Shown: piece by piece, positions 37,001 to 46,845 of the stretch
How positions within the stretch are numbered: the stretch's first letter is position 1
How the letters are laid out: each line of letters starts with the position of its first letter
Source: Sacculina carcini
Taxonomy: Eukaryota > Arthropoda > Thecostraca > Sacculinidae
DNA: 64,000 nt
Direction of reading: 5' to 3'
Assembly: GCA_916048095.2 (NCBI GenBank)
Contig: OU696578.1
Span: forward strand, 3,826,906-3,890,905
The notes under the pieces: generated by a model
Told to the model about the DNA's origin: nothing
Seen by the model: only the letters and a program-made list of their open reading frames with translations
Database searches by the model: none
Position numbers and translations under genes: made by a program

Positions 37001-38022
37001 TATTTTATGAATTGTTGAGCACGACGGGCGGGTTTCAATATGAGGCGGGTTAAAGAAAAATATGTTGTCAAAATAATAATAAAAATAACTAAATTTAGAC
37101 TTTTCAATTGAGTGAGATATTAATGAGTATATCTGTTTTCTTTTTTAATTTGCTATATGTTTATGAATTAAATATTAATTTCATTTTATGAATTGCTCCG
37201 CACAACTGGCGGGATTCAATGCTAGACGGTGATGTTAAGTTATAAAAATATTTTGGAAACATAATGATGAAAAAGTGTAATCATTTTTCATTGTTTCGTG
37301 TCTGAGTTATGAATTTTCAGCACGAAGGGCATGTATAAATATGAGGCGGTTTAGGTAAACTTTTTTGTGAAAATAAATGTGAAAATATAGAAATTTAGAC
37401 TTTTTTATGGGTTTACTCCACTCTTTTTTAATTCATTTTCCTTTTCTCTGATGAATTGAATACAAATTTAATAGTATGAGCTGTTTCGCAAGACGGGCGG
37501 GTATACATGCTAGAATTTTAATTGTTTGTTACGTGTTTGTGTTCTGAATTATTCCGCACAATGGGAGGGTTTATATATGAGGCGGGTTGAGGGAAAATAT
37601 TATGTCAAAATAAAAATATATATATTCACACTTGAACTTTTCTATTGAGTAAGACACTTAAGAGTTTCCATTTTCTTTTTTAATTTGGAATATTTTTTCA
37701 TGAATGTGAATTTTTATAAATATTAATTCCATTTTATGAATTCCTCCGAACAACGGGCGGGTTTTAATGCTAGAACTTTCATTGTTTGTTACGTCTTTGT
37801 GTTCTGAATTATTACGCACGACGGGCAGGTGCAAATACGAGGCGGATTGAGGGATAATATTTTGTCAAAGTAAAAATTAAAATATTCACATTTAGAGTTT
37901 TTATTGGTGAACGTATTTACAGGTTGAACTTTTTGCTTTTTAATATGTATTAAGTTTATTCTATGGATTGAATATGAATTTTACTTTATGAATTGTTCCG
38001 CACGACGGGCGGGCTCAAATAT
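34041..38022 (-). repeat. Higher-order repeat family, inverted copy abutting copy 3
   Basis: In minus-strand sense it ends with ...GAGGATCTCTTTTATATATA (34038-34055), so the 3' end of the inverted copy lies at the centre of the foldback. The CA run (34057-34078), the satellite (about 34180-35870, markers GTTACGGCGGTGT) and many inverted cores (about 35985, 36355, 36655, 36770, 36838, 37020, 37490, 37818 and 37998) follow. This copy is more divergent and has more core units than copies 1-2. Confidence 0.85.
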
Positions 38023-38049
38023 ATACATATATATATATATATATATATG

Positions 38050-38784
38050 TGTGTTCTCATTCAGACAAACGAGATTAAACTGGATTGCCGCTTTGCTGTT
38101 TTCAATCTTCTTCTTTGTCGTCTCGATCGCTCGTGCGAGTTTTTGATTATCGCTGTTGAGCTTGTGCAGTAATTCGCCGATGTGTAACGTTTCGGAGCAG
38201 CCGGTCTCCATCCTCAGACAATGTGGTCAACTAAATGCCGTTTGTTTGTTGTCGAGTGTGTGTTTATATAACACATCGGGTCCAGCTCACTGCTTGATGG
38301 GGGTCTTTGGGAGGGGAGAACACCATTTTCCTCCAATTGCACGTTGATTCTTGGGCGCATTGTGCAAATCAACGTGCAATTGGAGGAAAATGGTGTTCTC
38401 CCCACCCAAAGACCCCCATCAAGCAGTGAGCTGGACGCGCCCATGCGCGAGGTGCCACAAACGGCGGTGCGCAGTAACGTGAGCCATAGGCGTCTTCGAC
38501 CATAGGTGCGAATTTCGCACACCGCGCGCATACACGAGGCGTGAAAATAACACATATAATTGACGACCTATATAAACACACACTCGACAACAAACAAACG
38601 GCATTTAGTTGACCACATTGTCTGAGGATGGAGACCGGCTGCTCCGAAACGTTACACATCGGCGAATTACTGCACAAGCTCAACAGCGATCATCAAAAAC
38701 TCGCACGAGCGATCGAGACGACAAAGAAGAAGATTGAAAACAGCAAAGCGGCAATCCAGTTTAATCTCGTTTGTCTGAATGAGA

Positions 38785-38790
<6 letters not shown>
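38050..38790. repeat. Long inverted repeat with a roughly 120-bp arm-specific insert
   Basis: The left arm (about 38050-38348) and right arm (about 38369-38790) are near-identical inverted copies around a 20-bp spacer (38349-38368). The right arm holds an additional segment of about 120 bp (about 38437-38560, from CGCGCCCATGCGCGAGGTG to TAATTGACGAC). TA runs (38023-38047 and 38791-38834) border both sides. Each arm contains CTGAGGATGG...CTCCGAAACG, reminiscent of hammerhead-ribozyme or Penelope-associated sequence. Frames starting METGCSETLHIGELL in both arms are predicted coiled coil but unproven. Confidence 0.85.
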
Positions 38791-38834
<44 letters not shown>

Positions 38835-38837
<3 letters not shown>

Positions 38838-38918
38838 ACATCAAGAGGAACTATCAAGACTTCACGATCAGCCGAACGAAGATCAATATCACAACATATT
38901 ATTATCACCATCGTTACA
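38835..38918 (+). repeat. Truncated 5' LTR (last 84 bp)
   Basis: ACATCAAGAGGAACTATCAAG through ATCGTTACA matches the end of the 3' LTR at 42641-42724 with few differences. It is truncated on the left at the TA run. Confidence 0.85.
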
Positions 38919-38920
38919 TT

Positions 38921-38938
38921 TGGTGCCGTGACCCGGAT
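38921..38938 (+). promoter_or_regulatory. Primer-binding site TGGTGCCGTGACCCGGAT
   Basis: It lies two bases after the LTR end (...TTACA TT). It begins TGG as expected for pairing with a tRNA CCA end, and the sequence type is common in BEL/Pao elements. Confidence 0.75.
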
Positions 38939-39317
38939 AGCTACTGATTGAAGCCATGACAACCCGTACGACTACGAATTGCTGCAGTGACCAGACAACT
39001 ACAGAATTATTGCTGAATAGCATCATCGTGTCGAATGTTCGGTCGATCACACCGGTGGCTCAATGAACTGTGAGGTGAGTTTTATCTCAATTTTCCTTAA
39101 GCCTTGTCAGCATCCAGAGCCTTACTCAGAATAAAATTAGGAAATATAAGAAATATATTTGGATGAAATATGGAGCAAATATAGATCAGGAAATATCAGT
39201 GATATTAAGTATGAAAAAATGAACTAAAACCACCACTGAATATGGCCAGTATGTGGTTCAGAAAGCAAAACCCAGAACAAATTTTGCTGCTAATGTTAAA
39301 AATCAATATGTTATGTA

Positions 39318-39566
39318 AATATAGGAGGACCTCCAATCAATATTTTAGTAGATGCTGGGTGTGATGTATGAATAATGTCGAAATATTGCGTGAAGAAACT
39401 AAGTTGCATGTCTTGTAGGATGCGTTTGACTAGTATAAAGGGGACAAGACTAAACAATATTGCACTTATTAAATGGTCGGTGTCTTTTGTGAATTTTGAC
39501 ACTAAATATTCTATTAGAGGACACGAAATTAAAGGACAGTTGGATATTAGGCTGGGATCTGTATAA
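39318..39566 (+). pseudogene. Retroelement aspartic protease remnant
   Basis: GGPPINILVDAGCDV resembles the LVDTGCDV active-site loop of retroelement proteases, with Thr replaced by Ala. A TGA follows at 39369-39371, after which the same frame continues MSKYCVKKLSCMSC and then KGTRLNNIALIKWSVSF. Upstream frames are broken. Confidence 0.55.
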
Positions 39567-40960
39567 TTATTTGTATAATTATTATGGTGTACAATTGGAC
39601 TTTGATATTTTTATTACAGATTACATTTGATATTTTGGTATTATATTATTTATGTTTTGGTTGTCAAAACATGTACTATATACGACTGAGAAATATGAGA
39701 AGACAATCACTGACAAATACTTTTTTTAATCAGGAAGAGATGTTGAAATATTTGAAATGAAATGTAAAACTATCTGTCAAGAGTGACAGATATTTAAGAA
39801 CATACATTTAAAGTATGTATAGCAACGCATATAAGATGCATTGGAACGTCAGGGCACGATACGCCGCAGATGTCTAAATATATAAATGAATGATGGCTAA
39901 ATAACTAAATGACTGATGACTATATGACTAAATGACCAGATTAAGTAGATGTTGGCGTAGACACTGTGTATCTCATACCAGAAAATGAAAGTGTAAGGTG
40001 TTATATAATACGAAACGGATATCGAGGAAAGTTCCATACTGATGGATGACTGATGACTGATACTGTCTGATGGACTACACTGATGGATATATGAATGCGC
40101 TAAATATTGAGCAACAAAATAATGTACGAGGCACACATGGTGTCAAAAGAGAAGAGGCTTGTGTCAACCGTCTAACGGTGAAAATACATAAGACTTTTAG
40201 TTGAAAGCATTTTACATGCTACTTAATAAACAAGCGGAGCTATTGAAGCAATTCCTTTGTTTACTAAGTCGGTTAGTTGAAACTGGAGGCATACACAGAA
40301 GTATGCTACGACATCAATTAACAACCAGTAAAGTAGATTGTAATTATCATGGAGAATATACGCAGAAGTATGTGTGCACTAAAAGTTACAAAAGACGAAA
40401 CATTACTCTGTAAGTGTGTAAAATATATTCTTAAAACTAGATAAATATATGACCACTTGATAATAAAGTGAAATTGGGTTTAATTATAAATACAATAATA
40501 TTTCATAATGATAAATATATATCGGCTCTGGATATTGCTCCTATTAATTGTTTCCTATTAATTGCTTCCTATTGATTGTTTCCTATTAATTGTCTATATT
40601 TTCTCTTATGAATGCGGCCCAGTTTTCCTACCTTGTTGTTAATTAGTTTTGTATTTCCAAGTAGACATTGCATGCGTTTTTCATTCAATTTCCTGTCTCA
40701 ATCCTGCTACCACACCGTCACAGAACAATGAGTCACTGGTGAGAATTGTCCGTTTTTCGGTCTGAAGAGGCGAGATCGAGTCAACAGTTTGCTGGAACCC
40801 CTGATCAACCGTGTGCTGAACTGACAGTCTACTAACAACGACAACGAAAACAATTAGCGGACTGAGATAAGTCAATGCCGAAATCATCATCAACACGAGC
40901 CGAGACAACACCAGCGGTTCACCAATCAGCCTGAAAGACAACTGCGATAAAGATGGGGAC

Positions 40961-41200
40961 GAGTAACCATGGAAGACAGTCGGATATTAATCAACGCTAT
41001 TGACAACGAAGTGCTGCAGGTGTTTGCGCAAAACGACGACAGCAGCTGAATGACTGGTGAAGCAGCGCGTGGACTACGAGTCGACACAGTATACCCCGCC
41101 GGTGTACGACCTCTGCCTGATGTGGTTCAAGATCAACACCACCTGCTTGGATCGAGCCGTGGACGCGTTCGTGGTCGGCGACAAATGGTTTTATTAACAC
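40961..41200 (+). pseudogene. Coding scrap of the LTR element interior
   Basis: The frame beginning MEDSRILINAIDNEVLQVFA stops at about 41047. In another frame VDYESTQYTPPVYDLC, then LMWFKINTTCLDRAVDAF, then VVGDKWFY and a stop at about 41197 look protein-like. I do not recognise the domain. The position just before the 3' LTR suits the end of pol or an extra ORF. Confidence 0.35.
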
Positions 41201-41500
41201 GATATATCGCCCATTTTATATGTATAATGTGTTGAGCTATTTACATTTAATTGTGCCAATTTTTGTAGTCAGACAACCGTAACCTTATGTCCATAAACGT
41301 GTGTCATTTACAACTAAGTTGGTTTCTCATGTATATTTGTGAGATATAGACTCGTGTTGTTCTAGATCTTAAGTTACTGTGTTAGTTGCGATTAATGTAT
41401 GCGATAGACATAGACATGCGCTAATCTAGAATATTGTTTCATTGTATAATTGTGTTTAAGTACTTTGATATACACACTTGAATATTTAGGTGAAAGGGGT

Positions 41501-42724
41501 TGTAATGACTAGTTAGGGCTATAGCTAATAATTTTTAATGAAAATGTAAAGATAACTGGTGTGAATAATTTTAAAACCTCACTTTTAATCAAGCTGTCGA
41601 GTATTTTGGGCTAATACTGAACCCTGGAGCTGTCAGTTATTGATGATGCAGGAATACCATAAAAATATTGGGATGAGGCAAACATTGAAAAAGGACAGTT
41701 AATGTGCCAGAATACACCATAATTGGCTGGTGACACAGGACGTTCCTGTGTTTTATGTACGGCCCTGTCGACTCGATTTGACAGTTGATTATTACAGACG
41801 CACAATGCTGTATGCACTTACTCATGGAGTATGTGTGTATGGTGAAAAATGGCGCTGTATAATCACTGATCAGAATTATGCCTCAGTCCTACCCTGATGT
41901 GGAAACTCGGCGAATAATGACTGGCAGTTTGCTATAATTGCAACTATCACGATTCAGTAGAGCCGTTGGCTTTGATGTCCGTGATTGTGTCTAGTGTTCA
42001 CATTCGTTTAAAAGACCTCGCAGCTGTGATATAACAAAGTTATAATCAGACCAGTTTTCTATCTGTCAGTTTACTCAGTATTCTTTCTCTCTCTTTCTCA
42101 GTTTACGTTCGCGTTCTTTCGCGGCTTGCTTGTGCAGCTGTCGTTAGGCTAATTTATGTGTTAGAGCGACGCCCGTATCACACGGCGCCTGGTATGTTTA
42201 GCAACGTGTGGAGTATGGGTGATAGTAATTAATGACCCTTTTTGTACGTCTGACTGGGCTGATCATCTCGAGGCAACACGCCTGTGTACTGTCAGATCGC
42301 GTTTAGAAATAGCTTGTGTCCCGGTTGTGTAGTTCAAGCAGTTTGGCCAGCTGGCAATTGCTTGCGAAATATGGTGCCAACGACGTGTGTTCGTAGGTAT
42401 ATAACCCGGGGTTTACTGAGAATAGGGGGCTTGGAAGCTTGGCATGGGGGGTACTTTAGCTGTGCTTGTTGGTGGGTCAGTTGGTTTGGTTGGACTGTCG
42501 ACGTGCGAGGTAGGACTCACCACTCACTCAGGCAAGCCGTAATTAATTCATTAGACTTGAGAATAACTTTAACGTAGATTGACTGATTGCTGAAAATATA
42601 CAATTCAACTTCGACTGGGTGATCATTACTTGTTATCGCGGCCACAATATCAAGAGGAACTATCAAGACTTCACGATCAGCCGAACGAAGATCAATATCA
42701 CAACATATTATTACAACCGTTACA
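41501..42724 (+). repeat. 3' LTR, 1,224 bp
   Basis: It has TG...CA ends with the short inverted terminus TGTAA/TTACA. A purine tract lies immediately before it. The right end matches the partial 5' LTR. Short frames inside (such as 42284-42577) are not recognisable proteins. Confidence 0.75.
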
Positions 42725-43080
42725 GTGTGTGAGTATGCTTAAATATGAGGTGACATAATTGTGCGGGCTCACTGGTATGAATCAGAGGCTTCAAACGTAA
42801 ACTAAGCAATGGATCATGTTTATGAAATAAAAATGTCCCGCAGGCAGTAACTAAAGACAATAAAACGTTCAATTTCACCGTGTAAAACGAGTTTATATAC
42901 TAAACTAACTGATTTAACTTCAAGGTCCAGAACGGATCGTATTCGAGCTCTGAATTATTCCGTACGACGGGCGGGTTTCAATATGAGGCGGTTTGAGGGA
43001 TCATATTTTGTCAAAATAAACAGAAAAAAGAAATTTTGAATTTTCATTTGATTAGGATTTATATAGATTTAATTATAAAG
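42725..43080 (-). repeat. Inverted fragment of the short 450-bp repeat unit
   Basis: The reverse complement carries the landmarks of the short units at 7886-8788: TGTCACCTCATATTTAAGCA, GGGACATTTTTATTTCATAA, GTGAAATTGAACGTTTTATTG and CCCGCCCGTCGTACGGAA. The LTR element therefore sits within DNA of this repeat family (inverted copies on both sides). Confidence 0.8.
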
Positions 43081-44376
43081 AATTCTCAGCTAGGTGCTAT
43101 TTTGTGCCTGACTCGACACTTCGTGTGTGTGTGTGTGTGTGTGAACATCGACAAGCGCCCCTGCACGTGGGTCGCGTGTATGTATGCGCATCTGCAGGGC
43201 TCGACCACTCCAGGAGGCCACTTGTACTGGAAAGCACACCACCCACAAGAAGCCTCAGTTGGAGAGCACACCACCAAGTCGTGCTCGAGGAAGGATGCCC
43301 GGAAGTGCATCAACTGTGCGCGTGTGCACAATTTTTTTGTTCAGAACTTTACTAAACTCCAATAAACCCGCCCTTGAACAGGCTGTGTTCTTAGTATTGC
43401 AGCATCCTCACTCTCGATCAATGGGCTGCCGGGGAAGTGGTAAAAAATACGAAATACATTCTTGTGTCTATAATATATGTAGTATGTATGTATGCGTAAA
43501 CGTTGTATGTGTGTGTGTATTTGTGTGTGTGTGAAATTGTGTGTTACAATTTCAAAATCTGTTCGTGTTATTTCACAACGTATAAGGGTTTCAAATTCGG
43601 CTAAAAAGTAATGAATATTGTTGAAATTGAACAGGCCTAGTTATTGGCAAATGTCAGCTGGAAATTACCACCTTTCAAATTTATTACAGGCACATTCAAT
43701 TTTCACAGTTTGATGGAAACACCTCGACAACTGATATCAACAAATGTTCCATCGGTAATGAGTGTTTGAAGAGTCAAGAACGCATATAGCTCCCCACAAC
43801 AGAGCTGGAATGAAAAGTATCAATAATTTCAAAATTTAATTCAACAGAAGTTTAATTATTTAATGTGACATAATGTCTGTATTTAATATAATCTGTAAAC
43901 ATTACGTGTGTGCTCCAATTGTCCCGCAACTTATCTAGAAACATGACAATGCACGCACGTTTCAATGTTTTGATATTTATAAAACTTCTAGCTCTCGTAT
44001 ATATAAAGCATAATGTTTTGGGTGCTTCTGGTACATGGGACGGTGCCTGCATGGCGCTGCACTATTCCCACCGCATAGTGGAAAAACTGCCTGCAATTCT
44101 CCTATGACACTGAGTTTGCCTGTAAATATTTTTGTAAATAACAACTACAATCCTTCCAATTCATCTATACATTTGTATTTAGCGACAGAAATAGTGTAAT
44201 AACCACTGATACAGCGTAAAGACATTTGAATACAAATTAGTGGCGTCAATTGAAATCCAAAAGCAAATTGCAATACATACAAATTGCAAAGAGTGATGTT
44301 CTGCAAAACACTGTACAACACACATCACAAATTGTTCAGTTGCAATCCAACGGCGGAGGGAGAAGCACACACAAAA

Positions 44377-44661
44377 ATGCACCGAGTCGGAAACACGGAG
44401 CTCGACCGCGGATCCGTGGGCTACTGGACAATACTGTTTGTTCCAATACTGGGACATATTTCACAATGCTCCCAAATGATAATCGGATACCACGATATGT
44501 CTCCATTTGGTGTCAATGAGCTGATTTTACCGAACAACTTGCAAAGATTGAGGGTCATCTCGAGCATCTACGACATCATCGTCTGGAGTGGAATCGTTAA
44601 TCAACTGACAGCCGAAATCATCAAGGTAGCAGTAGAACCGATGTTCGCTAGGATATTCTAA
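44377..44661 (+). CDS. Unrecognised conserved ORF of module C, copy 2 (94 aa)
   Basis: This ATG-started frame (MHRVGNTELDRGSVG, YWTILFVPILGHISQC, IGYHDMSPFGVNELILPNN, LQRLRVISSIYDIIVW) is the counterpart of 28686-28976. Against that copy it has one extra codon in frame and many substitutions that keep residue type. After GIVNQLTAEI it reads ATCAAG followed by GTAGCAGTAG, which could be a splice donor, and then stops at 44661. No family is recognised. The hydrophobic segment may be a membrane anchor or signal-like region. Confidence 0.4.
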   Translation: MHRVGNTELDRGSVGYWTILFVPILGHISQCSQMIIGYHDMSPFGVNELILPNNLQRLRVISSIYDIIVWSGIVNQLTAEIIKVAVEPMFARIF

Positions 44662-44952
44662 TATTTTTCCGAGCCTGCAATTGACAGCAGGAAATACGCT
44701 TTGCTTGTCTACAATAAGAAAAAAATCAATGTCACCTCAGAGTATTGGCGGGTAGAATTGTATGCCTCTTTTTCAACAATAGTTTTAAAAGTTCAGATAG
44801 ACTTGTAGTGATTAGCTACACACAAAAAACAGTACTCGCAAACTAGTACGCGCATATATTATGTGTACGACACCGAAACGTGACCAAGGAACAATTGGAC
44901 GAAATGCTATGTGTGCAAGCGGCGTATAACTACATACTCCTAGGTCATTGCT

Positions 44953-45049
44953 GACGTGGACCAATCAGATGCCACGCCAGCGACAGGTCAGACGTGGACC
45001 AATCATAAAGTCGATAGTGGCCCACACAGCACAAGAACATATTTAAATA
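44953..45049 (+). promoter_or_regulatory. Putative promoter: tandem GACGTGGACCAATCA and a TATA-like box
   Basis: The 15-mer GACGTGGACCAATCA is present at 44953-44967, with its near copy at 44991-45005, each containing a CCAAT box. An AT box CATATTTAAATAC lies at about 45038-45050, and the unrecognised ORF begins about 200 bp further on. The layout is promoter-like; function is inferred. Confidence 0.45.
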
Positions 45050-45250
45050 CGACACTAACATTGAATAATGCAAAAGAAAACTAATCGTAATTACAATAAA
45101 TATATAATATAACATTACACCAATTTATACTAAAACAACTCACAGTACTCAAAACACAAAACATAACAATGGACAGCGCAATTGTCGCATAACGCTTATA
45201 TGCGTCGCAACCACTCCAAATGAAACAACGTCACCACAGACTCACTCAGC

Positions 45251-45926
45251 TTGTCTCTCCTTTGCTGTTTCAAATGCGGCGCAATTGTATTGTCCGATGT
45301 GAATGATGAATTGATGATGAGATTCGGCGAGCAGCATCATTTGCTCGTTGTTGGTCTATTGTCCAACCGCCTGCCGCGCAAACTGTTGACCATGACTCAT
45401 CTACTGGAGTTGAATACTCTGTATGACAGCAAATTCGGTGGCACACTGTGCAAACCGTTTATCTCGATGGGATTTGCGCTGCTCAGTTCATCGCTGTACT
45501 CAAAACTTATCAGCTACAAAATCAACAAGCTATGAGAGATTGGACTGGACACAATCACCGCTGAGTTGATCGCTCCAAGATACCCGGTCGAGTTTTATGT
45601 GTATCTCAGCGATGTAGAAATGAACGCACAGCGACTGACAGCAACGTCTGGTGGCATTTCGAACAAACAAGTGTCTCTCCATACAATCCTATCTCTATAC
45701 ACGTCCGAGTTTCTGCATAGCTCTCCGGAAGCTATTATGTCCGAGATGCTAGCGCCCCACGTGCAGACAAAGAGAATGCAGAATTTGTGGATACTAGCGG
45801 CGTTGTTGTATCCAAAGATCACACACCTCATCAATATACCCATAGAATCTACGCTAAAGCCGCAGCATTATTAACGCGACAGTTTGTTGCCAATAATGAC
45901 ACGCGCTTCCCTCCCGAAATGAACTA
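45251..45926 (+). pseudogene. Unrecognised ORF of module C with one in-frame stop
   Basis: A single frame spans 45251-45874, broken only by TGA at 45533-45535. Text includes LMMRFGEQHHLLVVGLLSN, LTMTHLLELNTLYDSKFGG, LIAPRYPVEFYVYLSDVEMN and MQNLWILAALLYPKITHLI. After 45874 the homology with copy 1 continues in another frame to a conserved end, LTRQFVANNETRFPPEMN then stop, also traceable at 29037-29090 and, degraded, at 6695-6750. No ATG starts the frame (the first codon is TTG). The order and density of text suggest one former protein of more than 200 residues. I do not recognise it; a virus-derived origin is only a guess. Confidence 0.45.
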
Positions 45927-45959
45927 GCCAGCGTAATGTCAAATGTCAATGTCATATAA

Positions 45960-46845
45960 TGTCAAAATAGGCAGGCACAAAGGCACGATAAAACAGCAAA
46001 TCAAGAGAGCGCTGCTATATCAAGCTTGATAATTTCATGTCCAATGCGGCAGGATATGGATATATTTTAGACAAATATGGTTGTAATTACACACACACAC
46101 ACAAACACACACGTGTGTACACACACACACGCACACAGAATTCGACGCACCTAACAATATAGATACGAGTATATAGCGCCGGTTAAAGCCATACACTGCA
46201 AACTTATAAGGACACTGACACTAAATCATAATTTTTACTAGTAATACATAATGAGTATTTAGAAAAAATACTATTGTTGAGAAGTTCACTACGTCATATT
46301 TTGAATGGTTTATATATATTTTGATAACCCGCATGCAGTCCGTGGGCCTCGCATTTGAGACTCCTGAAGTAAACATATGTCTTTGCACGAGTCTGCGATG
46401 TATTGCTGTATAATATGTGTGTGCGTGTGTGTTATTTCGGTGTGATTCTGTTGTCTGAATCAATTGGTTTTGGAGTCACTAGGTTGTTGTTTACTCGTGA
46501 GCGTCACGTGACAAAATGCAATTGGTTTCTAGCTCTCTGATTGGTTGTACTGGCCATCTCGCCACTGATTGGTCACAACATTTGTTACCGCGGAAAATTA
46601 ACACATGATTGCAGAAAGTATTGTTTATTAATGTTGCAGATGGAATCAACATTTAAACGTCAATACTTTCTAAATACCGTGTTACAATGTGCGAACTTCA
46701 CTCGTTCATTCTCAATAAAGCTGGTTACGAATCACCGTCCGCTGACTCATAGCGAGTGATGTTGAGGATTTCGGTTGTAACACAAGTAGATGGCAGCTAG
46801 TGGTACGTCAGATGTTGCACGTGACTGATGTTGTTCACATGCATG
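45960..46845 (+). repeat. Module B, copy 2
   Basis: It matches 22680-23785 from AAAATAGGCAGGCAC to TTGTTCACATG, including the CA/ACGTGT microsatellite (46090-46135), the four ATTGG boxes and the AGAAAGTATTG...CAATACTTTCT inverted pair. It is shorter than copy 1. The final bases overlap the stop end of the minus-strand ORF at 46835. Confidence 0.85.

Larger units (their letters stand above)
38835..42724 (+). mobile_element. Internally deleted BEL/Pao-like LTR retrotransposon
   Basis: The 3' LTR is 41501-42724 (TGTAATGACTAG...CAACCGTTACA). The last 84 bases of the same LTR occur at 38835-38918 and are followed by a primer-binding site, so the order is 5' LTR (truncated), PBS, a shortened interior of about 2.6 kb, a purine tract (41491-41500, TGAAAGGGGT) and the 3' LTR. 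Only a protease remnant and scraps of coding text remain; no RT was found. BEL/Pao is preferred from the PBS type and LTR size, but Ty3/gypsy cannot be excluded. Confidence 0.75.
43081..45926 (+). repeat. Module C, copy 2 (most complete)
   Basis: 43085-43420 matches 5860-6190, 43330-44660 matches 27100-28930, and 45820-45926 matches 28950-29098. The interval 44635-45820 is specific to this copy and contains CCAAT boxes, a TATA-like sequence and the ORF at 45251. It ends TTTCCCTCCCGAAATGAAC then TAGCCAGCG. Confidence 0.85.

Noticed and set aside
38628..38951. 107-aa frame MET GCSETLHIGELL... as a gene
   Set aside because: It runs into a TA microsatellite, its twin in the other arm is cut differently, and no domain beyond possible coiled coil is visible.
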